Positions 1 to 12,061 of a stretch of DNA of 64,000 bases are shown here, one piece after another. Position 1 is the stretch's first letter. Every line of letters begins with the position of its first letter. The stretch spans positions 37,033 to 101,032 of the forward strand of contig NZ_JMPI01000014.1 of the NCBI RefSeq assembly GCF_000735355.1, written 5' to 3'. A program made the translations under genes and the position numbers. The notes beneath the pieces are model-generated. The model worked only from the letters and a program-made list of their open reading frames with translations. It had not been told where the DNA came from and did no database searches. The stretch comes from Buttiauxella agrestis ATCC 33320 (GTDB lineage: Bacteria; Pseudomonadota; Gammaproteobacteria; Enterobacterales; Enterobacteriaceae).

Positions 1-2360
<2,360 letters not shown>

Positions 2361-2402
2361 GTTGTGGTCCTTTCTCGTCTTAGGGGCCCTTGCTACGAGC
2401 AT

Positions 2403-2433
2403 AAAAAAACCCGCGCAGTGGCGCGGGTTTTTT
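2403..2433 (-). terminator. leu operon attenuator (Rho-independent terminator)
   Basis: A perfect 7-bp GC stem (2410–2416 with 2421–2427, loop of four) is flanked by A and T runs, so on the minus strand a GC hairpin is followed by seven U. It lies between the leuL stop and the leuA start, where the transcription attenuator of the leucine operon is expected. Ribosome stalling on the leucine codons of leuL would favour the antiterminator and allow leuA transcription. Confidence 0.9.
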
Positions 2434-2450
2434 CTGTCTGATGGCTTGAA

Positions 2451-2534
2451 TCAACGCTTGATTTCGCCCACCAGCCTACCGCGCAATGAAGTTGCGTTTA
2501 GTAGTAGACCTAGTAGGCGGTTGCTGCGAATCAT
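2451..2534 (-). CDS. leuL: leu operon leader peptide
   Basis: A 27-residue peptide too short for usual ORF calling: MIRSNRLLGLLLNATSLRG then RLVGEIKR. It contains five CTA leucine codons in six positions (Leu7, Leu8, Leu10–12), a rare codon in enterobacteria, plus later TTG and CTG. The design matches the leucine attenuator leader of E. coli/Salmonella, although there the leucines are consecutive; here a glycine splits the run. The gene ends 17 bases before the attenuator hairpin. Low leucyl-tRNA would stall ribosomes in the CTA cluster and switch off termination. Confidence 0.9.
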   Translation of the reverse strand: MIRSNRLLGLLLNATSLRGRLVGEIKR

Positions 2535-2569
2535 GTTTCAAGCCCCAAGTGAATTTCGTTATGCATTTA

Positions 2570-2598
2570 TTGGTACTTGATCTGCTTTGCAGTGTCAA
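2570..2598 (-). promoter_or_regulatory. Probable leu operon promoter
   Basis: On the minus strand a perfect TTGACA (2593–2598) is separated by 17 bp from TACCAA (2570–2575), about 35 bp upstream of the leuL ATG. The perfect −35 with optimal spacing is good evidence for a sigma-70 promoter, although the −10 is poor. It sits where the leuLABCD promoter is expected. Confidence 0.6.
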
Positions 2599-3205
2599 CA
2601 CTCGATTGCTTTATGCGTACATTTTGGAAGCGAAAGATTAGAGGGGGTCTTAGCGATCTGTGCTAAGGAAATCATGTTTCATAATATATATAAGAAGTAT
2701 GAAAAAAGACTTCTTACTGGATCAGGTAAAATTGAAATCCTCAGAAACAATTAAAAATAATATATTTAATAAGCGTTGTATTCATCATGGTTATGATTTG
2801 AGGGGGTTAATCATCATTTTGGTTCTATTTTAGGAATTTATCATCTTTTCTTATTGTTTGATTATGGGTAGAACGTTTGTTTCTGAAATGATGATGTTAT
2901 CCATACTTAATATATTATTCACTAGGCCAATCATTGTGTGCGAAGTCATTTTGTGATTTGATTAGCATGCTTCTGGAATCAACTGATTACGAATAAATCA
3001 TATAACACCTTATATTTTCGCTTGCCTGATAGACGCTGGTGGCGTGTCGGTGCGTCAGAGCAAATGAGTTCCATAAATTTATATTTGAACAATATAAATT
3101 ACGTTTTTATTCCATTATTCAACATGCTTGAATAACGAATAATAATAAAGATCACTTGCAGCGCTTATCTGCAAAAACGGAATCGACAACTTAGTGGAGT
3201 CAGTC
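2599..3205. promoter_or_regulatory. AT-rich leuL–leuO divergent intergenic region
   Basis: About 600 bp with no credible ORF and strikingly AT-rich runs, for example around 2680–2780 and 3060–3150. In E. coli the equivalent region is silenced by H-NS and relieved by LeuO and BglJ–RcsB. The base composition here fits the same kind of nucleoid-silenced regulatory DNA, but no protein site can be proven by eye. One perfect inverted repeat (3076–3100) is listed separately. Confidence 0.6.
3076..3100. repeat. Perfect 10-bp inverted repeat upstream of leuO
   Basis: AATTTATATT, five bases (TGAAC), then AATATAAATT: two perfect arms centred about 118 bp upstream of the leuO ATG. Its dyad with a T-N11-A-like core is compatible with a LysR-type operator, perhaps for LeuO autoregulation. 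The AT content alone makes chance palindromes more likely than average, so function is inferred only. Confidence 0.5.
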
Positions 3206-4150
3206 ATGTCTGATAATTATGTACAACAACCGGCAGTTCATGATGGGTTTAAACCTCAACTACGTTCTGTGGATTTAAACTTGCTCACTGTATTTGATGC
3301 CGTTATGCAGGTGCAGAATATTACCCGCGCAGCTCAATCGTTGGGAATGTCCCAGCCTGCGGTGAGTAATGCGGTCGCTCGTTTGAAAATTATGTTCAAT
3401 GATGAACTGTTTGTACGCTATGGCCGTGGCATTCAACCTACAGCGCGCGCTTTCCAGTTGTTTGGTTCGATACGCCAGGCATTGCAATTAGTCCAGAACG
3501 AACTCCCTGGTGCAGGTTTTGAACCCGGCAGCAGCGAACGAATATTTAACATCTGCGTCAGCAGTCCGTTAGACAATTTGCTGACATCCGTCATCTTTAA
3601 TAATATGAAGCGCTTTGCGCCAGGTATTCAATTACTCTTTAAGTCGGCATTAAATAAAGATATTGAGCATCAATTACGCTATCAGGAAACGGAGTTTGTT
3701 ATTAGCTATACTGAATTCCGTCGTCCAGAATTTACTTGTGTACCTTTGTTTGAAGATGAAATGGTGTTGGTTGCCAGTAAAAAACATCCACGCTTAATTA
3801 AACCGCTTACAGAAGAAGATATTTATAACGAAAAGCATGCGGTAGTGTCACTTGAGCGTTTTGCATCCTTTAGTGCTCCCTGGTATCTCACCGCAGAGAA
3901 GCAAGCCTGCATTTCGTATCAAGGAATGGCGATGACTAGCGTGTTAAATGTGGTTTCGCAGACTCAGTTGGTCGCTATCGCGCCGCGCTGGCTGGTAGAA
4001 GAGTTTGCAGACTCTCTGCAGTTGCAAATATTCCCGTTACCCCTGAAAGATAACGTTTCAACTTGCTATTTATCCTGGCATGAAGCAGCCGGACGCGATA
4101 AAGGGCATCAGTGGATGGAGAAGCTGCTTACAACGGTATGCAGTAAATAG
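3206..4150 (+). CDS. leuO: LysR-family global regulator LeuO
   Basis: LysR-type transcription factor and H-NS antagonist. The chosen ATG gives 314 residues, the E. coli LeuO length. GTGGAG about seven bases upstream acts as the ribosome site, so the in-frame GTG at 3194, which lies inside that ribosome site, was rejected. The winged helix-turn-helix is at about residues 20–80 ([11 protein letters not shown], then [20 protein letters not shown]), nearly identical to E. coli. The rest is the effector-binding domain, which diverges more. It lies divergent from leuL and upstream of ilvI, the standard context. Confidence 0.96.
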   Translation: MSDNYVQQPAVHDGFKPQLRSVDLNLLTVFDAVMQVQNITRAAQSLGMSQPAVSNAVARLKIMFNDELFVRYGRGIQPTARAFQLFGSIRQALQLVQNELPGAGFEPGSSERIFNICVSSPLDNLLTSVIFNNMKRFAPGIQLLFKSALNKDIEHQLRYQETEFVISYTEFRRPEFTCVPLFEDEMVLVASKKHPRLIKPLTEEDIYNEKHAVVSLERFASFSAPWYLTAEKQACISYQGMAMTSVLNVVSQTQLVAIAPRWLVEEFADSLQLQIFPLPLKDNVSTCYLSWHEAAGRDKGHQWMEKLLTTVCSK

Positions 4151-4553
4151 ATTCAGTCTGGTAATCAATTTAAGCCGGGTAGTGAAATCTATCCGGTTAT
4201 TCTTTATTTTTTGTCTTTTGTGGTTTTTTACGCTGTTGTTGATTTCGAGTTTCCCGCCCCGCTTGTTCAATAAATCCTGTGTTAATTAGATTTAACCTAC
4301 AAAGCTATCATTCAGAACATTTTCAATCATAATTTTTGCTTATGCTCAGAGCTTAACTCCGCCAGGAAAGTGTTTTGCAGTATTCACAGGCAAACTCTCT
4401 TGCTGCGCCTGAAGATTGGCAATTGATTGCCTGATTTTCAACGGTTATGTTAGTTGGATTATTAAAATTAAATGCAGGGCGCAACAACCTGCCTCAACGA
4501 CTCGCAGAAATGACTTTTGCAGTCGGTCAAACACGTAAGCCTGGAGGCAAACC
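4151..4553 (+). promoter_or_regulatory. leuO–ilvI intergenic region with the ilvIH promoter
   Basis: About 400 bp with no convincing gene; the apparent reading frames are low-complexity extensions of leuO shadow frames. In E. coli the equivalent DNA carries several Lrp sites that activate ilvIH, spread over about 250 bp. The length and AT-richness here agree with that arrangement. I could not assign individual Lrp sites with confidence because the motif is degenerate. Confidence 0.5.
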
Positions 4554-6278
4554 ATGGAGATGTTGTCAGGAGCCGAGATGGTCGTCCGGTCATTAATTGA
4601 TCAGGGCGTTAAGTATGTATTCGGCTATCCCGGAGGCGCTGTACTCGATATTTACGATGCGCTTCATACTATTGGCGGCATTGATCATGTGCTGGTACGC
4701 CATGAACAAGCAGCCGTGCATATGGCTGATGGCCTGGCGCGTGCGACGGGTGAAGTTGGTGTTGTGCTGGTCACATCTGGCCCTGGAGCCACTAATGCAA
4801 TCACCGGCATTGCCACCGCGTATATGGACTCTATTCCGATGGTCGTGCTATCTGGCCAGGTCGCGACTTCGCTGATTGGTTATGATGCATTCCAGGAATG
4901 CGACATGGTGGGGATTTCGCGCCCGATCGTGAAACACAGTTTCTTAGTCAAACAAGCTGAAGATATTCCCGGCATTATCAAAAAGGCCTTCTGGCTTGCG
5001 GCAAGCGGCCGGCCAGGCCCGGTAGTGGTCGATTTGCCGAAAGACATCATGAGTCCGGCAAACAAACTGCCATATAGTTACCCTGAAACTGTCAGCATGC
5101 GTTCTTACAACCCAACAACTCAGGGGCACAAAGGGCAAATTAAGCGTGCATTACAAACGCTGTTGGCAGCTAAAAAGCGAGTTATGTACGTGGGCGGTGG
5201 GGCCATTACCTCTTCCTGTCATGATGAATTGCTCGAGCTTGCTCAGAAACTCAATATTCCCGTTGTCTCCTCTTTAATGGGCCTGGGGGCATTCCCCGGC
5301 ACACATCGCCAGGCGCTTGGCATGTTAGGGATGCACGGAACCTACGAAGCCAACATGGTGATGCACAACTCCGACGTGATTTTCGGCGTGGGTGTGCGTT
5401 TCGATGACCGTACGACTAACAATCTGGCGAAGTACTGCCCGAATGCCACCGTGCTGCATATCGACATTGATCCGACGTCGATTTCCAAAACAGTGGGGGC
5501 CGACATTCCGATTGTGGGCGATGCCCGACAAGTTCTACAGCAAATGCTGGATCTGCTGGCGCAAGAAGAGCTGCAGCAGGGCTGTGATGAAATTCGTGAC
5601 TGGTGGCAGCAGATTGATCAATGGCGTGCGCGTCAGTGCCTCGAGTTTGACAGAACCAGCGACAAAATTAAGCCACAGGCGGTCATTGAAACGATCTATC
5701 GCCTGACCAACGGCGAGGCTTATGTCACGTCTGACGTTGGGCAGCACCAGATGTTTGCCGCACTCTATTACACCTTTGATAAACCTCGCCGTTGGATTAA
5801 CTCGGGTGGCCTCGGCACGATGGGGTTCGGCCTTCCTGCGGCATTAGGGGTGAAAATGGCATTGCCGGAAGAAACCGTGGTTTGTGTGACGGGCGATGGC
5901 AGTATTCAGATGAATATCCAGGAGCTTTCTACCGCGCTGCAATACGGCTTGCCAGTGCTGGTGCTCAATCTCAATAACCGCTATCTCGGTATGGTGAAGC
6001 AGTGGCAGGATATGATTTATTCTGGCCGCCATTCCCAGTCCTATATGGAATCTTTACCTGATTTCGTACGTATAGCTGAAGCATACGGGCATGTCGGGAT
6101 CCGTATCAGCGAACCGCAAGAACTGGAAAGCAAACTAATTGAAGCACTAGAAGCGGTGCGTAATCAGCGTCTGGTCTTTGTTGACGTCACTGTTGATGGC
6201 ACTGAGCATGTCTACCCAATGCAAATCCGTGGCGGTGGTATGGATGAGATGTGGTTAAGCAAAACGGAGAGAACCTGA
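4554..6278 (+). CDS. ilvI: Acetolactate synthase III, catalytic subunit
   Basis: Thiamine-diphosphate enzyme making acetolactate or acetohydroxybutyrate for valine, leucine and isoleucine. The 574 residues equal E. coli IlvI. In order: the ThDP pyrimidine domain with the catalytic Glu in [13 protein letters not shown], the central FAD-binding domain with VGVRFDDR, and the ThDP pyrophosphate domain with the [12 protein letters not shown]…NLNNRYLGM motif. The start ATG follows GGAGG (4541–4545). The regulatory subunit ilvH begins two bases after the stop, so the pair is an operon, probably Lrp-controlled as in E. coli. Confidence 0.98.
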   Translation: MEMLSGAEMVVRSLIDQGVKYVFGYPGGAVLDIYDALHTIGGIDHVLVRHEQAAVHMADGLARATGEVGVVLVTSGPGATNAITGIATAYMDSIPMVVLSGQVATSLIGYDAFQECDMVGISRPIVKHSFLVKQAEDIPGIIKKAFWLAASGRPGPVVVDLPKDIMSPANKLPYSYPETVSMRSYNPTTQGHKGQIKRALQTLLAAKKRVMYVGGGAITSSCHDELLELAQKLNIPVVSSLMGLGAFPGTHRQALGMLGMHGTYEANMVMHNSDVIFGVGVRFDDRTTNNLAKYCPNATVLHIDIDPTSISKTVGADIPIVGDARQVLQQMLDLLAQEELQQGCDEIRDWWQQIDQWRARQCLEFDRTSDKIKPQAVIETIYRLTNGEAYVTSDVGQHQMFAALYYTFDKPRRWINSGGLGTMGFGLPAALGVKMALPEETVVCVTGDGSIQMNIQELSTALQYGLPVLVLNLNNRYLGMVKQWQDMIYSGRHSQSYMESLPDFVRIAEAYGHVGIRISEPQELESKLIEALEAVRNQRLVFVDVTVDGTEHVYPMQIRGGGMDEMWLSKTERT

Positions 6279-6280
6279 TT

Positions 6281-6772
6281 ATGCGCCGGATATTGTCTGT
6301 ATTACTCGAAAATGAGTCCGGGGCGCTATCCCGGGTTATTGGCTTATTTGCTCAGCGCGGTTACAACATAGAGAGTTTGACTGTTGCACCGACTGACGAT
6401 CCCACACTTTCGCGCATGACTATTCAAACCGTTGGCGACGCAAAAGTGCTGGAACAGATTGAAAAACAACTTCACAAGCTGGTGGATGTTCTGCGCGTCA
6501 GCGAACTGGTGCAGGGCGCTCATGTTGAACGTGAAATCATGCTAGTGAAAGTGCAGGCCAGTGGCTACGGGCGTGAAGAAGTGAAGCGCAATGCGGAAAT
6601 CTTCCGTGGGCAAATCATTGATGTCACGCCGACGCTTTATACCGTTCAGTTAGCGGGGACCAGCGACAAACTGGATGCTTTCTTGAATACCATCCGTGAA
6701 GTGGCCAAAATTGTCGAAGTGGCACGCTCAGGTATTGTCGGCGTATCCCGCGGCGATAAGATCATGCGCTAG
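6281..6772 (+). CDS. ilvH: Acetolactate synthase III, small regulatory subunit
   Basis: Binds IlvI and confers valine feedback inhibition. The 163 residues match E. coli. It has an N-terminal ACT domain ([20 protein letters not shown], then [11 protein letters not shown]) and a C-terminal ACT-like dimerisation domain. The start at 6281 (ATGCGCCGG) was preferred to an in-frame ATG at 6251 that would overlap ilvI and add ten residues absent from the family. A terminator follows directly. Confidence 0.97.
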   Translation: MRRILSVLLENESGALSRVIGLFAQRGYNIESLTVAPTDDPTLSRMTIQTVGDAKVLEQIEKQLHKLVDVLRVSELVQGAHVEREIMLVKVQASGYGREEVKRNAEIFRGQIIDVTPTLYTVQLAGTSDKLDAFLNTIREVAKIVEVARSGIVGVSRGDKIMR

Positions 6773-6795
6773 CCTGTGAAAGGCATCTAAAAACT

Positions 6796-6824
6796 AACCC
6801 GGTAACCTGAACCGGGTTTTTTTT
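6796..6824 (+). terminator. ilvIH terminator
   Basis: Perfect 8-bp stem AACCCGGT/ACCGGGTT (6796–6803 with 6811–6818) followed by a run of T. It ends the ilvIH transcript 24 bp after the ilvH stop. Confidence 0.92.
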
Positions 6825-6943
6825 GCAATTTGCGCGGCAACTGCCAGCAAAAGCGGTTGCCCGAGGTATTATTCTGCGCTTAGATGATAAAAATGAAACC
6901 ATGACCAGGGTATGGTTATGGAAATCCTAAATAAGGGGCTACT

Positions 6944-7948
6944 GTGAAATTGGATGAAATCGCGCGCCTGGCTGGAGTTTCGCGCACCACGGCGAGCTAC
7001 GTCATCAACGGTAAGGCAAAGCAGTATCGCGTTAGCGATAAGACCGTTGAGAAAGTCATGGCGGTTGTACGCGAACATAACTACCACCCGAATGCGGTGG
7101 CCGCAGGACTACGTGCCGGGCGCACGCGTTCTATCGGATTAGTGATTCCAGATCTTGAGAACACCAGTTATACCCGTATCGCTAACTATCTGGAGCGTCA
7201 GGCTCGCCAGCGTGGCTACCAACTGCTGATAGCCTGTTCTGAAGATCAGCCTGATAATGAAATGCGTTGCATTGAGCATCTTTTGCAGCGACAGGTTGAT
7301 GCGATCATCGTTTCTACCTCATTGCCACCTGAACACCCTTTTTATCAACGTTGGGCAAACGATCCTTTCCCCATTATTGCGCTCGACAGAGCCTTAGACC
7401 GTGAAAACTTCATAAGTGTCGTGGGCGCCGACCAGGAAGATGCAGAAATGCTGGCCAGCGAGCTGCGTACTTTCCCTGCGGAAACCGTACTTTATCTCGG
7501 CGCGCTGCCTGAGCTTTCTGTCAGTTACCTGCGTGAACAAGGTTTCCGTACCGCGTGGAAAGACGACCCGCGTGAAGTGCATTTCTTATACGCTAATAGT
7601 TACGAACGTGAAGCCGCAGCACAACTATTTGATAAATGGCTGGAAACACACCCCATGCCGCAGGCGTTGTACACCACTTCATTTGCATTATTACAAGGTG
7701 TGATGGATGTTACATTGCGTCGTGAAGGGCAACTGCCATCTGAACTGGCGATAGCGACCTTTGGCGATAATGAACTGCTCGATTTCCTACAATGCCCTGT
7801 ACTGGCTGTCGCACAGCGTCACCGTGATGTCGCAGAGCGCGTGCTTGAACTGGTTTTGGCAAGTCTGGATGAGCCTCGTAAACCGAAGGCCGGGTTGACG
7901 CGTATTCGCCGTAATCTTTATCGCCGTGGTAGTTTGAGCCGCCGCTAA
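6944..7948 (+). CDS. cra: Catabolite repressor/activator Cra (FruR)
   Basis: LacI-family regulator that senses fructose-1-phosphate and directs carbon flow between glycolysis and gluconeogenesis. The 334 residues are close to identical to E. coli Cra. The helix-turn-helix is at residues 1–20 ([20 protein letters not shown]), the hinge at about 50–60, and the periplasmic-binding-protein-like sensor domain fills the rest. The start is GTG at 6944, as in E. coli, behind AAGGGG. Monocistronic, between ilvH and the mra promoter region. Confidence 0.98.
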   Translation: MKLDEIARLAGVSRTTASYVINGKAKQYRVSDKTVEKVMAVVREHNYHPNAVAAGLRAGRTRSIGLVIPDLENTSYTRIANYLERQARQRGYQLLIACSEDQPDNEMRCIEHLLQRQVDAIIVSTSLPPEHPFYQRWANDPFPIIALDRALDRENFISVVGADQEDAEMLASELRTFPAETVLYLGALPELSVSYLREQGFRTAWKDDPREVHFLYANSYEREAAAQLFDKWLETHPMPQALYTTSFALLQGVMDVTLRREGQLPSELAIATFGDNELLDFLQCPVLAVAQRHRDVAERVLELVLASLDEPRKPKAGLTRIRRNLYRRGSLSRR

Positions 7949-8422
7949 CAAGTGATGGCAGTTACCGGCTGCCATTCTTAATTAAGATTATTCCCGTGTT
8001 AATTCCCTTATTTAAACAGGTAATTATTTTTCATTAGTAATTGAAGAACTCTTATTACGGAATCGATATAATTTCGCTCCCTTGAATTATTTTGTTACAC
8101 AGCAAAGTGTAAAAATGCCGGATAATTAAACAATAGATAACCATCCCCAATCAAACTAACCCGCCAGCCCACGTTTCGCCTGCATCTGGCGCTGTTAACC
8201 TTCCGCGAAATACCTTAAAATGCCGACCGCGTCGCAAACTGAACACTTCATATTTTACCTGTCAGGTTTTCAGTCGATTTAACGATATTTATGCTTATTG
8301 ATCTTTTTTCTTTCAAATATTCATAACGTTAATTTTGCATCGTGGATGTAGCGCCTTTTCACGCCAGTCATTTATCAATCGCTTAGGAGATGGAAATTAT
8401 TTCTATTAGCGTTGTAGCTTGC
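7949..8422. other. cra–mraZ intergenic DNA
   Basis: About 470 bp between the cra stop and the mra promoter. It is AT-rich, with no ORF carrying a ribosome site and no clear terminator hairpin with a T run. A gap of similar size exists in E. coli. I see nothing assignable in it other than the mra promoter at its right end. Confidence 0.6.
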
Positions 8423-8452
8423 TTGACAAGGTTTTCCTCCGCTCCGTAAACT
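8423..8452 (+). promoter_or_regulatory. mra promoter of the division/cell-wall cluster
   Basis: TTGACA at 8423–8428, then an 18-bp spacer and TAAACT at 8447–8452. The string is nearly identical to the E. coli Pmra promoter, which supplies most transcription of the early dcw genes. The transcript would start just upstream of the MraZ operator repeats. Confidence 0.85.
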
Positions 8453-8457
8453 CCTTT

Positions 8458-8490
8458 AGGTGGGATTTTGTGGGTCAAAGTGGTGGAAAG
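8458..8490 (+). promoter_or_regulatory. MraZ operator (10-bp-spaced TGG direct repeats)
   Basis: Three tandem boxes, TGGGA-TTTTG, TGGGT-CAAAG and TGGTG-GAAAG, start at 8461, 8471 and 8481, with exact 10-bp period. MraZ is known to bind TGGGN repeats with 5-nt spacers at its own promoter, so this is the autoregulatory operator. The third box is degenerate, as in E. coli. Confidence 0.85.
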
Positions 8491-8513
8491 GGGAATTTAA
8501 GGGTGAGGCTGGC

Positions 8514-8972
8514 ATGTTCCGTGGGGCAACATTAGTCAATCTCGACAGCAAAGGGCGGCTTGCCGTACCTACCCGTTACCGGGAAAAGCTTGTCGAAACC
8601 TCTGAAGGTCAGATGGTTTGTACCATCGACATCCATCACCCATGCCTGCTGCTTTATACCCTTCCCGAGTGGGAAATTATTGAACAAAAGCTAGCTCGTC
8701 TGTCGAGCATGAACCCGGTAGAGCGTCGCGTGCAGCGACTGTTACTTGGGCATGCCAGTGAATGTCAGATGGATAGCGCCGGGCGATTGTTGCTGGCACC
8801 CGTTTTGCGCCAACACGCCGGGCTAACCAAAGAAGTGATGCTGGTTGGGCAGTTCAATAAGTTTGAACTGTGGGATGAAACGACCTGGCATCAACAGGTC
8901 AAGGAAGACATCGACGCTGAGCAGGCCACGACGACTACGTTGTCGGATAGGCTGCAGGACTTGTCACTATAA
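8514..8972 (+). CDS. mraZ: Transcriptional regulator MraZ
   Basis: AbrB/SpoVT-like DNA-binding protein that represses the mra promoter and forms ring oligomers. The 152 residues equal E. coli. Two tandem swapped-hairpin domains are visible, each with a DxxxR motif: [14 protein letters not shown] and [14 protein letters not shown]. The start at 8514 follows AAGGGTGAGG; a start at 8460 would lie inside the MraZ operator and is rejected. First gene of the dcw cluster, three bases before rsmH. Confidence 0.97.
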   Translation: MFRGATLVNLDSKGRLAVPTRYREKLVETSEGQMVCTIDIHHPCLLLYTLPEWEIIEQKLARLSSMNPVERRVQRLLLGHASECQMDSAGRLLLAPVLRQHAGLTKEVMLVGQFNKFELWDETTWHQQVKEDIDAEQATTTTLSDRLQDLSL

Positions 8973-8975
8973 ATA

Positions 8976-9917
8976 ATGATGGAAAATTTTAAACATACTT
9001 CGGTGCTGCTTGATGAGGCCGTGAATGGTCTCAACATTCGTCAGGATGGCATCTACATTGATGGCACATTTGGTCGTGGCGGCCATTCTCGCTTGATTCT
9101 TACCCAACTGGGGCCAGAAGGACGCTTGCTGGCTATCGACCGCGATCCGCAAGCTATTGCAGCGGCACAAGCCATCGATGACCCGCGCTTCTCTATCATT
9201 CACGGGCCTTTCTCTGAATTAGCCGAATACGCCAGTGAACGCGATCTGTTGGGAAAAATTGACGGCATTTTGCTGGATCTTGGCGTTTCTTCTCCGCAGC
9301 TTGACGATGCCGAACGCGGTTTCTCGTTTATGCGTGACGGCCCGCTGGACATGCGTATGGACCCAACTCGTGGTCAATCTGCCGCGCAATGGTTGCTCAG
9401 CGCTGACGAAGCTGACATCGCCTGGGTTATCAAAACCTATGGTGAAGAGAAATTCGGCAAGCGTATCGCGCGCGCCATTATTGAGCGCAACCGCGAACAA
9501 CCCATGACTCGTACCAAAGAGCTGGCGACGGTTGTGGCAGCGGCAATGCCGGTGAAAGACAAGTTCAAACACCCGGCAACGCGCACGTTCCAGGCTATCC
9601 GTATTTGGATCAACAGCGAACTTGAAGAGATTGAGAAGGCGCTGAAAGGCTCGATTCCCACTCTGTCTCCAGGCGGTCGCCTGTCGATAATCAGTTTCCA
9701 CTCTTTGGAAGACCGAATTGTTAAACGCTTTATGCGTGAAAACACCCGTGGGCCACAGGTTCCGGCCGGTTTGCCAATGACTGAAGCTCAGTTGAATAAG
9801 CTTGGCGGCAGATATTTAAAATCTATTGGCAAAATGATGCCAGGTGATGAAGAAGTGGCGGAAAACCCGCGCGCACGCAGTTCGGTACTGCGTATCGCTG
9901 AAAGGACGAACGCATGA
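8976..9917 (+). CDS. rsmH: 16S rRNA (cytosine1402-N4)-methyltransferase
   Basis: Methylates N4 of C1402 in the ribosomal P site using S-adenosylmethionine. The 313 residues equal E. coli RsmH (MraW). The SAM-binding motif [10 protein letters not shown] is near residue 30, [20 protein letters not shown] follows, and the conserved [14 protein letters not shown] is near residue 250. The two initial ATG codons are as in E. coli. The gene overlaps ftsL by four bases. Confidence 0.97.
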   Translation: MMENFKHTSVLLDEAVNGLNIRQDGIYIDGTFGRGGHSRLILTQLGPEGRLLAIDRDPQAIAAAQAIDDPRFSIIHGPFSELAEYASERDLLGKIDGILLDLGVSSPQLDDAERGFSFMRDGPLDMRMDPTRGQSAAQWLLSADEADIAWVIKTYGEEKFGKRIARAIIERNREQPMTRTKELATVVAAAMPVKDKFKHPATRTFQAIRIWINSELEEIEKALKGSIPTLSPGGRLSIISFHSLEDRIVKRFMRENTRGPQVPAGLPMTEAQLNKLGGRYLKSIGKMMPGDEEVAENPRARSSVLRIAERTNA

Positions 9918-10279
9918 TTAACAAAGTGGCAGAAACCCTAAGCAAAGTTACTGGTCAATTGAGCAGTGGCGAACGCCATGCATTACCTGCGGTGATTGGT
10001 GGTGATTTATTGCGTCATGGGAAAATGCCACTGATTTTGTTCACCGCCATTATCGTTACCGCCATTTTTGTCGTCACCACCGCGCACCATACCCGCTTGC
10101 TTACTGCGCAACGTGAGCAAATGGTGGTTGAGCGTGACGCGCTGGATATTGAATGGCGCAACCTGATTCTGGAAGAAAACGCACTCGGCGATCATAGCCG
10201 GGTGGAGCGGGTCGCAACGGAAAAGCTGCAATTGCAGCATGTTGACCCATCGCAGGAAAACATTGTAGTTCAGCAATAA
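9914..10279 (+). CDS. ftsL: Cell division protein FtsL
   Basis: Bitopic divisome protein that forms the FtsQLB complex and activates FtsWI. The 121 residues equal E. coli. A short cytoplasmic N-terminus is followed by one membrane segment (about 36–57, rich in I/L/V) and a periplasmic leucine-zipper-like coiled coil ending [12 protein letters not shown]. The N-terminal third differs most from E. coli; the coiled coil is nearly identical. Its start overlaps the rsmH stop (ATGA). Confidence 0.97.
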   Translation: MINKVAETLSKVTGQLSSGERHALPAVIGGDLLRHGKMPLILFTAIIVTAIFVVTTAHHTRLLTAQREQMVVERDALDIEWRNLILEENALGDHSRVERVATEKLQLQHVDPSQENIVVQQ

Positions 10280-10294
10280 GGAATCGCGTGGCAG

Positions 10295-12061
10295 ATGAGA
10301 GCAGCGGCAAAAACGCTTAAACCGAAACGCCAGGAAGAACAGGCCAACTTTGTAAGTTGGCGTTTTGCGTTGCTTTGCGGTTGCATTTTGCTGGCGCTGG
10401 TTTTCCTGTTGGGGCGCGTTGCCTGGCTGCAAATCATCGCGCCAGACATGCTGGTACGCCAGGGCGATATGCGTTCCTTGCGTGTGCAGGAAGTCTCAAC
10501 TTCCCGTGGCATGATTAGCGACCGTGCAGGCCGCCCGTTGGCCGTCAGTGTGCCAGTTAAGGCGATTTGGGCTGACCCGAAAGAGTTGCACGACGCAGGC
10601 GGCATTACGCTGGATAACCGCTGGAAAGCGTTGGCGGATGCCCTGAAAATCCCTCTCGATCAGCTCGCTTCCCGCGTTAACAGCAACCCGAAAGGTCGCT
10701 TTATTTATCTGGCACGTCAGGTAAACCCGGACATTGGCGATTACATCAAAAAACTCAAACTTCCGGGGATTCATCTCCGTGAGGAATCTCGTCGCTACTA
10801 CCCTTCAGGCGAAGTAACTGCTCACCTCATTGGCTTCACCAACGTTGATAGTCAGGGGATTGAAGGCGTTGAGAAGAGCTTTGATAAATGGCTAACCGGG
10901 CAACCGGGTGAGCGTATTGTGCGTAAAGACCGCTTTGGTCGCGTGATTGAAGACATCTCTTCAACCGACAGCCAGGCTGCTCACAACCTTGCGTTGAGCA
11001 TTGATGAACGCTTACAGGCCTTGGTTTACCGCGAGCTAAACAACGCCGTAGCCTTTAACAAAGCCGAGTCGGGCAGTGCGGTGCTGGTGGATGTGAATAC
11101 CGGTGAAGTTCTGGCGATGGCAAACAGCCCGTCTTACAACCCAAATAATCTGAGCGGCACGCCAAAAGATGTGATGCGTAACCGTACCATCACGGACGTT
11201 TTCGAGCCGGGTTCGACAGTCAAACCGATGGTTGTCATGACCGCGCTGCAACGTGGCGTCGTGCGTGAAAATACCGTTCTGAATACCGTGCCGTACCGCA
11301 TCAATGGTCATGAGATCAAAGATGTGGCGCGCTACAGCGAATTGACCCTTACCGGGGTGCTACAGAAGTCGAGTAACGTCGGGGTTTCAAAACTGGCGTT
11401 AGCGATGCCCTCCTCAGCGTTAGTAGATACTTACTCACGTTTTGGATTGGGAAAAGCGACCAACTTGGGGCTGGTCGGAGAACGCAGTGGCTTATATCCG
11501 CAAAAACAACGGTGGTCTGACATAGAGAGGGCCACCTTCTCTTTCGGCTACGGGCTAATGGTAACCCCGTTACAGTTAGCGCGAGTCTACGCAACGATTG
11601 GCAGCTACGGCGTTTATCGCCCACTGTCGATTACGAAGGTTGATCCGCCGGTTCCTGGTGAACGTATTTTCCCGGAACCGCTGGTGCGTACCGTCGTCCA
11701 TATGATGGAAAGTGTGGCATTACCCGGTGGTGGTGGCGTGAAAGCAGCCATCAAGGGATACCGCATCGCCATTAAAACCGGTACGGCGAAAAAAGTCGGT
11801 CCGGATGGAAAATACGTTAACAAATACATTGCTTACACCGCAGGCGTTGCGCCAGCGAGTAACCCTCGATTTGCATTGGTTGTGGTGATCAACGACCCAC
11901 AAGCAGGGAAATATTACGGTGGTGCCGTCTCTGCACCTGTGTTCGGTGCCATCATGGGCGGCGTTCTGCGCACCATGAATATCGAACCGGATGCTCTGGC
12001 GACAGGTGAAAAAAGTGAATTTGTAATTAATCAAAATGAGGGATCAGGTGGCAGATCGTAA
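10295..12061 (+). CDS. ftsI: Septal peptidoglycan transpeptidase PBP3 (FtsI)
   Basis: Class B penicillin-binding protein that crosslinks septal peptidoglycan with FtsW. The 588 residues equal E. coli. A cytoplasmic tail and single membrane anchor (about 24–40) lead to the pedestal domain, then the transpeptidase domain with the nucleophile in EPGSTVKPM (Ser307 by equal length), the SSN motif in [10 protein letters not shown], and KTGT at about 494. The C-terminal part matches the region removed by Prc in E. coli. The start ATG follows AAGGAATCG less strongly than its neighbours. murE begins inside its last codons. Confidence 0.98.
   Translation: MRAAAKTLKPKRQEEQANFVSWRFALLCGCILLALVFLLGRVAWLQIIAPDMLVRQGDMRSLRVQEVSTSRGMISDRAGRPLAVSVPVKAIWADPKELHDAGGITLDNRWKALADALKIPLDQLASRVNSNPKGRFIYLARQVNPDIGDYIKKLKLPGIHLREESRRYYPSGEVTAHLIGFTNVDSQGIEGVEKSFDKWLTGQPGERIVRKDRFGRVIEDISSTDSQAAHNLALSIDERLQALVYRELNNAVAFNKAESGSAVLVDVNTGEVLAMANSPSYNPNNLSGTPKDVMRNRTITDVFEPGSTVKPMVVMTALQRGVVRENTVLNTVPYRINGHEIKDVARYSELTLTGVLQKSSNVGVSKLALAMPSSALVDTYSRFGLGKATNLGLVGERSGLYPQKQRWSDIERATFSFGYGLMVTPLQLARVYATIGSYGVYRPLSITKVDPPVPGERIFPEPLVRTVVHMMESVALPGGGGVKAAIKGYRIAIKTGTAKKVGPDGKYVNKYIAYTAGVAPASNPRFALVVVINDPQAGKYYGGAVSAPVFGAIMGGVLRTMNIEPDALATGEKSEFVINQNEGSGGRS

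Noticed and set aside
8460..8513. Upstream start for mraZ at 8460
   Set aside because: It would translate the MraZ operator repeats and add 18 residues absent from the family; ATG 8514 has a good ribosome site.
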